This document shows positions 16,741-26,528 of a stretch of 64,000 bases of DNA, one piece after another. A program made the translations under genes and the position numbers. The notes under the pieces are model-generated. The model saw nothing but the letters and a program-made list of their open reading frames with translations, did not search any database and had not been told where the DNA came from. Source of the DNA: Mycolicibacterium agri (GTDB lineage: Bacteria; Actinomycetota; Actinomycetes; Mycobacteriales; Mycobacteriaceae); the NCBI RefSeq assembly GCF_002553505.1, contig NZ_PDCP01000002.1:124001-188000 (forward strand), in the 5' to 3' direction. Positions within the stretch are counted from its first letter, which is position 1. Each line of letters begins with the position of its first letter.

Positions 16741-16773
16741 GCGCGCGCCCTATACATGCCATAGTGATGTCCC

Positions 16774-18852
16774 GTGCAAGTCTTACCCGTCGTCGACGCG
16801 CCACCGGCCCGCCGCATCCGCGATGACCTGAACGGTCTGCGCGGGCTGGCGATCGCGCTAGTCGTCGTCTACCACGTGTGGTTTGGACGGGTCTCGGGCG
16901 GCGTGGACGTGTTCCTGGTGCTCTCGGGGTACTTCTTCGGCAGCCGCCTGCTGCGCATGGCGGCCGACGGGCAGCGGCCCGCATTGCACACCGAGATCAG
17001 CAGGCTGCTGCGCCGGCTGCTACCCGCGCTGGTGGTGGTGCTCGCCGCGTGCGCCGCGCTCACCGTCTACGTCCAGCCCCAGACCCGCTGGGAAGAGTTC
17101 GCCAACCAGGGCCTGGCCAGCCTCGGCTACTACCAGAACTGGTATCTCGCCTCGACCGTGAACGACTACCTCCGCGCGGGCGAGACCGTCAGCCCGTTGC
17201 AGCACATCTGGTCGATGTCGGTGCAGGGGCAGTTCTTCCTCGCGATCCTGCTCGTCGCCTGGCTCATCGCGCTGTTCGCCGGACGCCGCAGGCGCGCGGT
17301 GCTGATCTCGGTGATCGCGCTCGGCACGGTCGCCTCGTTCACCTATGCGGTGATCGCGCACAACATGTCTCAGTCGACCGCCTACTACGACAGCTTCGCG
17401 CGGGCCTGGGAGTTGTTGGTCGGCATGCTCGCCGCCGCCCTGCCTGCCACGCTCGTGTCGGGACGGTGGCGGGCGGTGGCCGCCGTGCTCGGTTTGGCCG
17501 GCATCCTCGCCTGCGGCATCGTGCTCGACGGGGCCGCACAGTTCCCCGGCCCGTGGGCGCTGCTGCCCGTCGGCGCGACCATATTGGTGATCCTCAGCGA
17601 CAGCGGCGCGAATTCCACTGGCGCATGGCCCAACCGGATTCTGGGCGCGCCCGTGCTGGTGACGGTGGGGGCGATGGCGTACGCGCTCTACCTGTGGCAC
17701 TGGCCGCTGCTGATCTTCTGGCTGGCCTACAGCGGCAAGGACGGTGTCGGCATCGCCGACGGCGCGGCGGTGATGGCCGTGTCGGGCGTGCTGGCGTATC
17801 TGACGCTGCGACTGGTGGAGGATCCGCTGCGGCGCGGATCGCCGAAACCCGAGGCTGAAGCCGAGGCGGCTCAACCGGTCAGGCGGCGACGTCGCATCGT
17901 GCTGCTCGGCACCTGCGTGATTCTGCTCGCGGTGGCGCTGACCCTGACTTCGTTGTTGTGGCGCCAGCACGTTGCGGTGGTCCGCGCGAGCGGTTCGGAA
18001 CTCGCGCAGCTGTCCACGCGCGACTATCCCGGCGCCCAAGCGCTCTTGGGCCACACCAAGGTAGCCAAACTACCGATGCGGCCGACGGTTTTCGAGGCAC
18101 CCGACGACCTGCCTGCGCCGACAGTCGACGGCTGCATCACCGACTTCCCCGGCACCGAGATCGTCAGGTGCAGCTACGGTGACCGCAACGCGTCGCGCAG
18201 CATCGCGCTGGCGGGCGGCTCGCATGCCGAACACTGGATCGGCGCGCTGGACATCCTCGGCCGCAACCACGGATTCCGCGTCGACACCTTCCTGAAGATG
18301 GGATGCGCTCTGACGCTTGACGATCCGAACATCCCCGACTCGGAGCATCCCTATCCGCAATGCCGCGAATGGGTGTACAAGACGCTGGACACGATCATCG
18401 CCGAGCGTCCGGACTTCGTGTTCACCAACACCACGCGTCCGCGCACCGACGGGCCGGGCGACATGGTTCCCGACTCCTATGTCCACGTGTGGGAAGAGCT
18501 GGGCGCCAACGGCGTTGCGGTTCTCGGGATTCGTGACACCCCGTGGATGCTGCACGACGGCATGCTGGTCTCGCCCGTGGACTGCCTGGCCGATGGCGGC
18601 GACCCGGACTCGTGCGGGGTGCCGCGTCGCGAGGCGCTCTCCGACTACGACCCGGCGCGTGACTACGACGACGACTTTCCGCTGCTTCACCTGCTCGACC
18701 TCAGCGACGCGATATGCGGGATGGACACCTGCAGCGCCGTCGAGGGCAATGTGTTGGTCTACCGCGACGCGCACCACTTGACGCAGACGTACGTGCGCAC
18801 CCTGGCCGACGAGTTGGGTCGGCAGATCTCGGAGGCGACCGGGTTCTGGTGA
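16774..18852 (+). CDS. OafA/YrhL-type acyltransferase with C-terminal SGNH domain
   Basis: The 692-residue protein has an acyltransferase-3 membrane domain with about ten helices (residues 1-360). It opens with RDDLNGLRGLAIALVVVYH, where the family Arg and His are visible, and has FLVLSGYFFG. One more helix follows a charged linker (about 372-394), then an extracytoplasmic SGNH-type domain (about 440-690) with LAGGSHAEHW and the C-terminal DAHHLTQTYV dyad. Such proteins O-acetylate cell-envelope glycans or glycolipids. The acceptor is unknown. The GTG start lacks a strong ribosome-binding site. Confidence 0.85.
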   Translation: MQVLPVVDAPPARRIRDDLNGLRGLAIALVVVYHVWFGRVSGGVDVFLVLSGYFFGSRLLRMAADGQRPALHTEISRLLRRLLPALVVVLAACAALTVYVQPQTRWEEFANQGLASLGYYQNWYLASTVNDYLRAGETVSPLQHIWSMSVQGQFFLAILLVAWLIALFAGRRRRAVLISVIALGTVASFTYAVIAHNMSQSTAYYDSFARAWELLVGMLAAALPATLVSGRWRAVAAVLGLAGILACGIVLDGAAQFPGPWALLPVGATILVILSDSGANSTGAWPNRILGAPVLVTVGAMAYALYLWHWPLLIFWLAYSGKDGVGIADGAAVMAVSGVLAYLTLRLVEDPLRRGSPKPEAEAEAAQPVRRRRRIVLLGTCVILLAVALTLTSLLWRQHVAVVRASGSELAQLSTRDYPGAQALLGHTKVAKLPMRPTVFEAPDDLPAPTVDGCITDFPGTEIVRCSYGDRNASRSIALAGGSHAEHWIGALDILGRNHGFRVDTFLKMGCALTLDDPNIPDSEHPYPQCREWVYKTLDTIIAERPDFVFTNTTRPRTDGPGDMVPDSYVHVWEELGANGVAVLGIRDTPWMLHDGMLVSPVDCLADGGDPDSCGVPRREALSDYDPARDYDDDFPLLHLLDLSDAICGMDTCSAVEGNVLVYRDAHHLTQTYVRTLADELGRQISEATGFW

Positions 18853-18856
18853 GGGC

Positions 18857-20296
18857 TCATCCCGTCCAGCGCGCCACCGCCGCCGCGACATCCGGCGCCG
18901 CCGGCCGGTCGTGCGCCCACGCGACGTAGCTGTCGGGGCGCACCAGCACCGCGGCGGGCAGGCGCTCGTCGGCGTGCACGGCTGACACCACACCGGGCGG
19001 CGCGACGTCAGTGTCGCCGCGCGTCGCCAGCACGAACCGGCCGCCGCGCAGCAGTTCATACAGCCGTGTGCCACCGCAGTCGACGTCGGGCATGCGCCTG
19101 CCGACCATGCGGTGATCATGACCAGACGGGCGCGGATAGGCGATGTCGATCTGGCTCAGCCGCCCGGCGACCGCGCGCCTGGTCACCGGCAGCCGCGTGA
19201 TCGCTCCGAGCACGGCGGCCCGCACCAGCCGCTGCGCCCTCGACCGCCCGAGAACGACCTGGTTGAAGGCGTCGGTCATGCGCAGCACCGCGGCGCCGAC
19301 CGGATGCCGCTCGGCCTCGTAGCTGTCCAACAGCCAGTCCGGCGCCGTGCCCGCGACCGCGGCCGACAGCTTCCAACCGAGGTTCATCGCGTCTCCGATG
19401 CCGGTGTTCATGCCCTGCCCGCCGAGCGGGGAGTGCACATGCGCGGCGTCACCCGCGAGGAACACCCGCCCGGCGCGGTAGTGCTCGGCCTGCTTGCGTT
19501 CGGAGAGGAACCGTGAGCTCCACCGCATTTCGGTCATCCCGTAGTCGTCGCGGGCGATGCGTCGGAACGAGTCGCGGATCTCGTCGAACGTGACCGGCTC
19601 GCGCAGCGGCGCCTGTTCGCACAGCCGGTCCCAGGCAATGGCGCGGAACCAGCCATCGCCGAACGGGATCATCAGCACGACGCCGCGCGCATTCGGCACC
19701 CCGGTGAGCGTGTCCTGCGGCGCACGGGTCAGCCGCACGTCGGCCAGCAGGATGTGCGTCTCGTACTGCTTGCCGACAAAGTCGATGCCGGCCAGCCGCC
19801 GCACCGTGCTGTGGGCGCCGTCGCATCCGACCACGTACTTCGCCCGGACCGCGGTGCCGTCGGCGCAGTCGACCGTCACGCCGTCGCCGTCCTGGGTCAG
19901 CCCCACGACCGTCGCGCCGCGCACCACCGGCACGCCGTGGGCGTCCACCCGCGCCTCGAGCACCTGCTCGGTGCCGCTTTGCGGGACGATCTGCACCATC
20001 CCGAACCGGCCCGGGAGCCGACGCAGGTCGACCATCGCTCCGCCGGGCGGTGTGATCTGGTAGACGGCCGTCCCGCGGGCCAGCAGATCGTCGGCCAGTC
20101 CGCGCGCGTCGAGCAACTCGAGGGTGCGGGCGTGCACAGCAAATGCCCTGGTGATGTTGGGCAGGTCGGAGCGTTCTTCGAGCAGTCGGACCGCGACGCC
20201 GCCGAGCGCAAGTTCACCAGCGAGCATCAGCCCGGTTGGCCCCGCGCCGACGACCACGACGTCGGACGACTCCACGGGGCGGAATGCTAGCCGCAT
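18857..20296 (-). CDS. Class A FAD-dependent aromatic monooxygenase (PheA/UbiH-like)
   Basis: The 479-residue flavoprotein has the ADP-binding motif VVVGAGPTGLMLAGELA near the N-terminus, the GCDGAHSTVRR (DG) motif and FLAGDAAHVHSPLGGQGMNTG, which binds the FAD ribityl chain. The C-terminal 100 residues have the thioredoxin-like tail seen in phenol and rifampicin-type monooxygenases. It is expected to hydroxylate an aromatic compound with NAD(P)H and O2. The ATG at 20296 places the FAD motif about ten residues in; the frame also stays open upstream to 20398. It is convergent with the acyltransferase (4-base gap) and divergent from the Mrp operon. Confidence 0.87.
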   Translation of the reverse strand: MRLAFRPVESSDVVVVGAGPTGLMLAGELALGGVAVRLLEERSDLPNITRAFAVHARTLELLDARGLADDLLARGTAVYQITPPGGAMVDLRRLPGRFGMVQIVPQSGTEQVLEARVDAHGVPVVRGATVVGLTQDGDGVTVDCADGTAVRAKYVVGCDGAHSTVRRLAGIDFVGKQYETHILLADVRLTRAPQDTLTGVPNARGVVLMIPFGDGWFRAIAWDRLCEQAPLREPVTFDEIRDSFRRIARDDYGMTEMRWSSRFLSERKQAEHYRAGRVFLAGDAAHVHSPLGGQGMNTGIGDAMNLGWKLSAAVAGTAPDWLLDSYEAERHPVGAAVLRMTDAFNQVVLGRSRAQRLVRAAVLGAITRLPVTRRAVAGRLSQIDIAYPRPSGHDHRMVGRRMPDVDCGGTRLYELLRGGRFVLATRGDTDVAPPGVVSAVHADERLPAAVLVRPDSYVAWAHDRPAAPDVAAAVARWTG

Positions 20297-20374
20297 CCGC
20301 CCACGTAGACTGACGTTCGGCCGAAGCGCCACCGGCTGACACCCCGACCAACACATTCCGATCGGAGTGCCCTT

Positions 20375-23257
20375 TTGCTCGCCATTTTGCTTGCCCATGC
20401 GGTTGCCACCGCGTTGGCTCCTTTGCTGGTGTACCGGTGGGGGCGGATGGCGTTCTACCCGTTGAGCCTTGTCCCGCTCGTCTCACTGGTCTGGGTGGCA
20501 CAGAACTGGCCGGGATCCTCGGGCGCCCACACCGTCAATGTGGAGTGGCTGCCGGAGCTGTCGATGAACATCGCGCTTCGGTTCGACGCCCTTGCCGCCA
20601 TCATGAGCGTGCTGGTGCTCGGGATCGGCGCGCTGGTGCTGTTCTACTGCGTCAACTACTTCCACCACCACGACGGGCGCATGGAGAACCGGCTGCCGAG
20701 TTTCGCCGCCGAACTGGTCGCGTTCGCAGGCGCGATGTTCGGGCTGGTCATCAGCGACAACATGCTGATGCTCTATGTGTTCTGGGAGATCACCACGGTG
20801 CTGAGCTTCCTGCTGGTCGGCCACTACGCCGAACGGGTGGCCAGCCGCAAGGCCGCCGTGCAGGCGCTGCTGGTGACCACCGCGGGCGGTTTGGCGATGT
20901 TGGTCGGCATCGTGATCCTGGGCACGCTGTCGGGCACGTACCTGTTGAGTGAGCTGGTGGCGGCACCGCCGTCGGGGCTGGCGGCGTCGATCGCCGTCGG
21001 GTTGGTGCTCGTTGGGGCGTTGGCGAAGTCGGCGATCGTTCCGCTGCATTTCTGGTTGCCGGGCGCGATGGCCGCGCCGACGCCGGTCAGCGCCTACCTG
21101 CACGCGGCCGCGATGGTCAAGGCCGGCGTGTACCTGATCGCGCGGATGGCGCCGGGGTTCGCCGATTCGCCGCCGTGGCGGCCCATGGTGTTGACGCTCG
21201 GGGTGCTCACCGTGCTGCTCGCCGGCTGGCGCGCGGTGCGCGAGTACGACCTGAAGTTGATCCTGGCGTTCGGCACGGTCAGCCAGCTGGGCTTCATCGC
21301 GGTGATGGTCGGCGCGGGCGGCAGCGACCTGATGCTCGCCGGGTTGGCCCTGCTGTGCGCGCACGCGATGTTCAAGGCGACGCTGTTCATGGTCGTCGGC
21401 ATCATCGACCACGCCACCGGCACCCGCGACATCCGCAGGCTGGCCTGGCTCGGGCAGCGCAACAAGGTGCTGATGGTGATCGCCGCGGGCGCGACGGCCA
21501 GCATGGCGGCGCTTCCGCCGTTCCTTGGCTTCGTCGCCAAGGAAGCCGATTTCGAAACTCTCTACAAGAGTTCGTCTTTGGGCCCGTTCGGGCCGCTGGT
21601 GCTGGCCGGTGTCGTGCTCGGCTCGGTGTTCACCACGATCTATTCGCTGCGCTTCATGTGGGGCGCGTTCGCCCGCAAGGGCAGGCCGGAACCGAGCAGG
21701 CGCGTCGCCGAGATGTACCACGTGCCGGCCACTTTCCTCGTCGCGCCCGCCATCCTGTCCGCGGCGGGCCTGGTCTTCGGGCTGTGGCCTGAACCGCTTG
21801 ACAAGGGCCTGCACACCTACGCCGACACGGTAACCGGCAGGTCGGATTACGAACTGGCGCTCTGGCACGGGATCGGGGTGCCGCTGCTGTTGTCGGCCCT
21901 GGTGCTCGGGCTGGGCACCGCGGCGTTCCTCTTCCGGGCGCGGCTGCGCCGTTGGCGGGTGGCCTACCTGCCGCTCGGCAACGCCGACCGCGTCTACGAC
22001 GCGGTGATCCGCTACGCCGACGTGGCCTCGGTCCGGCTCACCGGCACCACGCAGCGCGGTTCGATGCCTGCCACCCAGTCGGTGATCTTGTCGACGCTCG
22101 TGGTGGTTCCGCTGGTCGTGCTGGCGCTCGGCGCCCGCGACCGGCCCGAGTTCGCGCTGTGGGGTTCGCCGCTGCAGGTGATCGTCGGGGTGTTGATCCT
22201 GACCGCCGCGGTGGGCGCCGCCGCCATGCGGAACCGGCTGTCGTCGGTGCTGCTGGTCGGCGTGACCGGCTACGGCTGCGGCGTCATCTTCGCGCTGCAC
22301 GGCGCGCCGGACCTGGCGTTGACGCAGTTCCTGGTGGAGACCGTCACGCTCGTCATCTTCGTGCTGGTGCTGCGCACGCTGCCTGCCGAGTCCAGCCAGC
22401 ACGGCATGCGCAGGCACCGGCTGCCGCGCGCGGCGCTGGCGCTGGCCGTCGGCGCCAGCGTGTCCACGCTGACCGCGTTCGCGTTGGCCGCCCGCTCCGG
22501 AATTCCGATCGCGGCGCTGCTGCCCGACGCCGCATACTACGACGGCCACGGCGCCAACACGGTCAACGTGCTGCTGGTCGACATCCGCGCCTGGGACACC
22601 CTCGGCGAGATCTCGGTGCTGTTGGTGGCCGCCACCGGGGTGGCATCAATGGTGTTCCGGCACAGGCGTTTCGGCGCTCCGCCCAGGGTTGCCGACGCGA
22701 TTGCGCGCAACTTCGCGTCGAGCCGGGCGTACGCCACCAGCCCGGCGGCCGGTGAGATCACGTGGTTGCGCGGCAGCGAGTTGCGCGACCCGAAGCACCG
22801 CTCGCTGGTGTTGGAGGTCGCGACCCGGATGATCTTCCCGCTGATCATGGTGCTGTCGGCCTACTTCTTCTTCGGCGGCCACAACACACCCGGCGGCGGC
22901 TTCGCCGGCGGCCTGACCGCAGGGCTGGCGCTGGTGCTGCGGTATCTCGCAGGCGGGCGTTACGAACTCGGGGAGGCACTGCCGTTGGACGCGGGCAAGG
23001 TTCTCGGTGTCGGTCTGGGCCTTTCGGCGGGCACCGCGGTGGCCTCGCTGTTGTTGGGCGCGCCGGTGTTGTCGTCAGCGGTGCTCGAATTCGAGCTGCC
23101 GGTGTTCGGCACGGTGAAACTGGTCACCGCGCTGTTCTTCGACCTGGGCGTGTACCTGATCGTGGTCGGCCTCGTCCTCGACGTGCTGCGCAGCCTCGGC
23201 GCCCGTGTCGATGTCGACCTCTCCGAACGGCGAGCTGCGGCGGTGGCGTCACGATGA
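20375..23257 (+). CDS. mnhA: Mrp/Mnh Na+/H+ antiporter subunit A with fused MnhB domain
   Basis: The 960-residue polytopic subunit resembles NuoL. Complex-I-like antiporter motifs include FWEITTVLSFLLVGHY, a KSAIVPLHFWLPGAMAAPTPVSA stretch (about 215-240) and ALLCAHAMFKATLFMVVG. A DUF4040 region follows (about 615-680). The last roughly 170 residues, with FFFGGHNTPGGGFAGGL, are the MnhB domain, which explains the absence of a separate mnhB. The start is TTG at 20375. The product couples Na+ expulsion to H+ influx in a hetero-oligomer with the next five gene products. Confidence 0.93.
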   Translation: MLAILLAHAVATALAPLLVYRWGRMAFYPLSLVPLVSLVWVAQNWPGSSGAHTVNVEWLPELSMNIALRFDALAAIMSVLVLGIGALVLFYCVNYFHHHDGRMENRLPSFAAELVAFAGAMFGLVISDNMLMLYVFWEITTVLSFLLVGHYAERVASRKAAVQALLVTTAGGLAMLVGIVILGTLSGTYLLSELVAAPPSGLAASIAVGLVLVGALAKSAIVPLHFWLPGAMAAPTPVSAYLHAAAMVKAGVYLIARMAPGFADSPPWRPMVLTLGVLTVLLAGWRAVREYDLKLILAFGTVSQLGFIAVMVGAGGSDLMLAGLALLCAHAMFKATLFMVVGIIDHATGTRDIRRLAWLGQRNKVLMVIAAGATASMAALPPFLGFVAKEADFETLYKSSSLGPFGPLVLAGVVLGSVFTTIYSLRFMWGAFARKGRPEPSRRVAEMYHVPATFLVAPAILSAAGLVFGLWPEPLDKGLHTYADTVTGRSDYELALWHGIGVPLLLSALVLGLGTAAFLFRARLRRWRVAYLPLGNADRVYDAVIRYADVASVRLTGTTQRGSMPATQSVILSTLVVVPLVVLALGARDRPEFALWGSPLQVIVGVLILTAAVGAAAMRNRLSSVLLVGVTGYGCGVIFALHGAPDLALTQFLVETVTLVIFVLVLRTLPAESSQHGMRRHRLPRAALALAVGASVSTLTAFALAARSGIPIAALLPDAAYYDGHGANTVNVLLVDIRAWDTLGEISVLLVAATGVASMVFRHRRFGAPPRVADAIARNFASSRAYATSPAAGEITWLRGSELRDPKHRSLVLEVATRMIFPLIMVLSAYFFFGGHNTPGGGFAGGLTAGLALVLRYLAGGRYELGEALPLDAGKVLGVGLGLSAGTAVASLLLGAPVLSSAVLEFELPVFGTVKLVTALFFDLGVYLIVVGLVLDVLRSLGARVDVDLSERRAAAVASR

Positions 23258-23724
23258 CGGCCTTCCTCGTACCGCTGCTGCTCATCGGTGGCCTCGTCAG
23301 CGCAGGCGTCTACCTGCTGCTGGAGCGCAACCTGACCCGAATGCTGTTGGGGCTCTTGCTCATCGGCAACGCCGTCAACCTGCTGATCCTGTTCGTCGGC
23401 GGCCCGTCGGGCAACCCGCCGGTGCGCGGCAGGGTCAGTGCGGGTCAGACCGCGACCGCGGACCCGTTGGTGCAGGCGATGATCCTCACCGCGATCGTGA
23501 TCAGCATGGGCATCGCGGCGTTCGTGCTGGCGCTGATCTACCGGACGTACCGGTTGACCACCGAGGAGGACGTCGAGAACGATCCCGAGTCGGAGCGCGT
23601 CGCGCACATGACCGCCGAGGAGGCCGCCGCCGTCGACGAGGGCCGCCCGGTTCCGGATCTCTCGCGCGACACCGACGAACCCGACGCGCTGGACGCCCTG
23701 CCGGGGTTGGAGGGGTCGCGATGA
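23254..23724 (+). CDS. mnhC: Mrp/Mnh antiporter subunit C
   Basis: The 156-residue subunit resembles NuoK: three hydrophobic segments, with RNLTRMLLGLLLIGNAVNLL (about 25-44) and DPLVQAMILTAIVISMG (about 72-88) matching MnhC. The acidic C-terminal tail (about 105-156) is longer than usual and soluble. The ATG overlaps the mnhA stop and its own stop overlaps mnhD, both as ATGA, so subunits are translationally coupled. Confidence 0.92.
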   Translation: MTAFLVPLLLIGGLVSAGVYLLLERNLTRMLLGLLLIGNAVNLLILFVGGPSGNPPVRGRVSAGQTATADPLVQAMILTAIVISMGIAAFVLALIYRTYRLTTEEDVENDPESERVAHMTAEEAAAVDEGRPVPDLSRDTDEPDALDALPGLEGSR

Positions 23725-25319
23725 ACGCGCCCGCGGTGCTCACCCCGCTGCCCGTGCTGATCCCGATGCTGGGGGCGGCGGGCACGATGTTCGCCGGCCG
23801 CCAGCCGCGGCTACAGCGGGTGATCACGCTCGGCGCGTTGGGCGCGGTGGTGGTGGTGTGTGCGGCACTGCTGTACCTGACAGATCATCGGGGCACGATG
23901 GCGCTGCACGTCGGCGGCTGGGGCGAAAGCATGCTCGGCATGGGCCCGCTCGGCATCACGCTCGTGGTGGACCGGCTGTCGGCGCTGATGATGGTGGTGT
24001 CCTCGATCGTGCTGCTGGCCGTGGTGCTCTTCGCCATCGGGCAGGGTATCCGTGACGGCGACGAACGCCAGCCGGTGTCGATCTTTTTGCCCACCTATCT
24101 CGTGCTGTCGGCCGGTGTGTGCGGCGCATTCCTGGCCGGCGACCTGTTCAACCTCTACGTCTGCTTCGAGGTGCTGCTGGCGGCCAGCTTCGTGTTGCTG
24201 ACCATCGGGGCGAGCACCGAACGCGTCCGCGTCGGCATCTATTACGTGATGGTGTCGATGGTGTCGTCGCTGATCTTCTTGATCGGCATCGCGCTGGTGT
24301 ACGCGGCCACCGGCACGTTGAACATGGCCGAGCTCGCCATCCGGCTCAACTCCGTCGAACCGGGCACCCGCAGCGCGCTGTTCGCGGTGCTGCTGGTGGC
24401 GTTCGGGGTGAAGGCGGCGGTGTTCCCGCTGTCGATGTGGCTGCCCGAGTCCTACCCCACTGCGCCAGCCCCCGTCACCGCCGTGTTCGCCGGCTTGCTG
24501 ACCAAAGTCGGTGTGTACGCGATCATCCGGGCGCACACCCTGCTCTTCCCCGCAGCCGGCCTTGACCGGATGCTGATGGTGGCCGCGCTGCTGACGATGC
24601 TCGTAGGGATACTCGGCGCCATCGCACAGACCGACATCAAGCGGTTGCTGTCCTTCACGCTGGTCAGCCACATCGGCTACATGGTGTTCGGTGTGTCGCT
24701 GGCGAGCCAGCTCGGCCTGTCGGGCGCGATCTACTATGTGGCCCACCACATTCTGGTGCAGACGACGCTGTTCCTCGTGGTCGGCCTGATCGAGCGTCAG
24801 GCCGGGGCGTCGTCGCTGCTGCGGCTGGGCGGGTTGGCCGCGGCCAGCCCGCTGCTGGCGTTCATCTTCGTGGTGCCCGCACTCAATCTTGGTGGCATTC
24901 CGCCGTTTTCCGGCTTCATCGGCAAGATCGCGCTGATGGAGGCCGGCGCGCAGGACGGGTCTGCGCTGGCGTGGACGCTGGTCGGCGGAAGCGTGCTGAC
25001 CAGCCTGTTGACGCTGTATGTGGTGTCGAGGGTGTGGACGCTGGCGTTTTGGCGGCCCCGCGCGGACGCACCCGAGGATCTCGCGTCGGCCGTACCGTCA
25101 GCGCTGCTGGATGACACCAGGGACATCGCCGTGCTGGAACGCGAGGACGTCGGCCGGATGCCGGTCGGCATGCTGGCGCCGACGGGCGCGCTGATCGCCG
25201 TCGGCCTGGTGCTCACGGTGGCGGCCGGGCCGATCATCTCCTACACCGATCGCGCCGCCGCCGAGGTGATGGACCGCGACCGCTACATCTCGGCGGTGTT
25301 GTCGGAGGCGGGGCCATGA
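23721..25319 (+). CDS. mnhD: Mrp/Mnh antiporter subunit D
   Basis: The 532-residue polytopic subunit is homologous to NuoM/NuoN. Motifs include NLYVCFEVLLAASFVLL, VKAAVFPLSMWLPESYPTAP with the conserved lysine, and QTDIKRLLSFTLVSHIGYM. About 14 membrane helices are expected. A longer hydrophilic C-terminal loop precedes the last helix. The ATG at 23721 overlaps the mnhC stop; the stop at 25317-25319 overlaps the mnhE start. Confidence 0.93.
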   Translation: MNAPAVLTPLPVLIPMLGAAGTMFAGRQPRLQRVITLGALGAVVVVCAALLYLTDHRGTMALHVGGWGESMLGMGPLGITLVVDRLSALMMVVSSIVLLAVVLFAIGQGIRDGDERQPVSIFLPTYLVLSAGVCGAFLAGDLFNLYVCFEVLLAASFVLLTIGASTERVRVGIYYVMVSMVSSLIFLIGIALVYAATGTLNMAELAIRLNSVEPGTRSALFAVLLVAFGVKAAVFPLSMWLPESYPTAPAPVTAVFAGLLTKVGVYAIIRAHTLLFPAAGLDRMLMVAALLTMLVGILGAIAQTDIKRLLSFTLVSHIGYMVFGVSLASQLGLSGAIYYVAHHILVQTTLFLVVGLIERQAGASSLLRLGGLAAASPLLAFIFVVPALNLGGIPPFSGFIGKIALMEAGAQDGSALAWTLVGGSVLTSLLTLYVVSRVWTLAFWRPRADAPEDLASAVPSALLDDTRDIAVLEREDVGRMPVGMLAPTGALIAVGLVLTVAAGPIISYTDRAAAEVMDRDRYISAVLSEAGP

Positions 25320-25855
25320 GGCGCTATCTCCTGCGGGCGTGGGTGCTGTGCTGGCTGATGCTGGTGTGGGTGTTGTTGTGGGGCACCGCTTCTGCGGCCA
25401 ACTTCATCGGCGGGCTGGCGGTCGCGGTGTTGATCACGGTGCTGCTCCCGCTTCCGGTGGTTCCGGTCGAGGGCCGGGTTCATCCGTTGTCGCTGGTGAA
25501 GCTGATCCTCGTGGTCGCCTACCAACTCGTTTTGTCGTCGGCGCAGATGGCGTGGCTGGCGATCCGGCCGGGCCCACCTCCGCTGACCGCGGTGCTGCGG
25601 GCCCGGGTGTCGATCAAGTCCGACCTGGTGCTGGCGTTGGCGGTCAACATCATCACGCTGATTCCCGGCTCGATCGTGCTGGAGATCGACCAGGAGCGGC
25701 GCCTGATCTATGTGCACGTGATCGACGTCGGCTCGGACGAGGCCGTCGCCGCCTTCTACGACCATGTCGCGCAGATCGAGCGGTTGCTCATCGCCGCGTT
25801 CGAACGGGATGCGGACTGGAAGCCGGCCATCACCGGACAGGAGGAAGCGCGATGA
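25316..25855 (+). CDS. mnhE: Mrp/Mnh antiporter subunit E
   Basis: The 179-residue subunit has two N-terminal hydrophobic segments (about 7-45) with WVLLWGTASAANFIGGL, and the MnhE signature region SDLVLALAVNIITLIPGSIVLEID (about 103-126). A soluble C-terminal part follows. ATGA overlaps link it to mnhD and mnhF. MnhE is found only in Mrp complexes and is needed for assembly or activity rather than being a complex-I homologue. Confidence 0.92.
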   Translation: MRRYLLRAWVLCWLMLVWVLLWGTASAANFIGGLAVAVLITVLLPLPVVPVEGRVHPLSLVKLILVVAYQLVLSSAQMAWLAIRPGPPPLTAVLRARVSIKSDLVLALAVNIITLIPGSIVLEIDQERRLIYVHVIDVGSDEAVAAFYDHVAQIERLLIAAFERDADWKPAITGQEEAR

Positions 25856-26178
25856 TCGTCGTGTGGATCATCGCCGCGGTCATGTTGACCGCATCCGCGG
25901 CGATCGTGATGTACCGGATCCTTGCGGGTCCAAGCACATTGGACCGCTTGGTCGCGCTCGACACGCTGGTGGCGGTGGCGATGTGCGGGATCGGCACGTG
26001 GGCGGCCTACAGCCTGGACAGCACCGTGACCTACAGCCTGACCGCGCTGGCGCTGATCGGCTTCGTCGGCTCGGTGAGCGTGGCACGGTTCCGGGTGCCC
26101 GATGTGGACACCAAGGCCGACACCACGGTGAAGGGCGGCGACGGGCCGCAGCGACGCGTGACGGGGGACGGCCAGTGA
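25852..26178 (+). CDS. mnhF: Mrp/Mnh antiporter subunit F
   Basis: The 108-residue subunit has three membrane helices and the family stretch YRILAGPSTLDRLVALDTL (about 21-39), then a hydrophilic tail of about 30 residues. The ATG overlaps the mnhE TGA. The stop overlaps the mnhG GTG as GTGA. Confidence 0.92.
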   Translation: MIVVWIIAAVMLTASAAIVMYRILAGPSTLDRLVALDTLVAVAMCGIGTWAAYSLDSTVTYSLTALALIGFVGSVSVARFRVPDVDTKADTTVKGGDGPQRRVTGDGQ

Positions 26179-26528
26179 TCGTGTTCGACATCCTCACCGC
26201 GGTGCTGGTGCTCTCGGGTGCGGCGCTGGCGTTCACCGCCGCGATCGGCGTGGTCCGGTTCCCCGACACGCTGTCGCGCATGCATGCCGCCACCAAGCCG
26301 CAGGTGCTAGGCCTGCTGCTGGTGCTGGCGGGCGCGGCGATCCGGCTGCGCGGTCATGTCGACATCGGCATGCTGATCCTGACCGGCATGTTCGCCGTCA
26401 TCACCGCTCCCGTCGTCGCGAATCGGGTGGGACAGTTGGCATATCGCGAACAGCAGGACCTGCACGACGTGTTCACCACCGACGAACTCTCCGACTACGC
26501 CGAAGGCGGCAGCGATGGCCAGAACTGA
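26175..26528 (+). CDS. mnhG: Mrp/Mnh antiporter subunit G
   Basis: The 117-residue subunit has three hydrophobic segments and the MnhG core GVVRFPDTLSRMHAATKPQ (about 26-44). The GTG start at 26175 is fixed by the overlap with mnhF. The final 14 bases overlap the start of the methyltransferase gene. It completes the Mrp set A/B-fused, C, D, E, F, G. Confidence 0.92.
   Translation: MIVFDILTAVLVLSGAALAFTAAIGVVRFPDTLSRMHAATKPQVLGLLLVLAGAAIRLRGHVDIGMLILTGMFAVITAPVVANRVGQLAYREQQDLHDVFTTDELSDYAEGGSDGQN

Noticed and set aside
20483..22549. Long open frame of 688 codons antisense to mnhA
   Set aside because: It is a by-product of GC-rich codon bias opposite mnhA. Its composition is Arg/His/Gln-rich low-complexity, and it shows no domain or ribosome-binding site.
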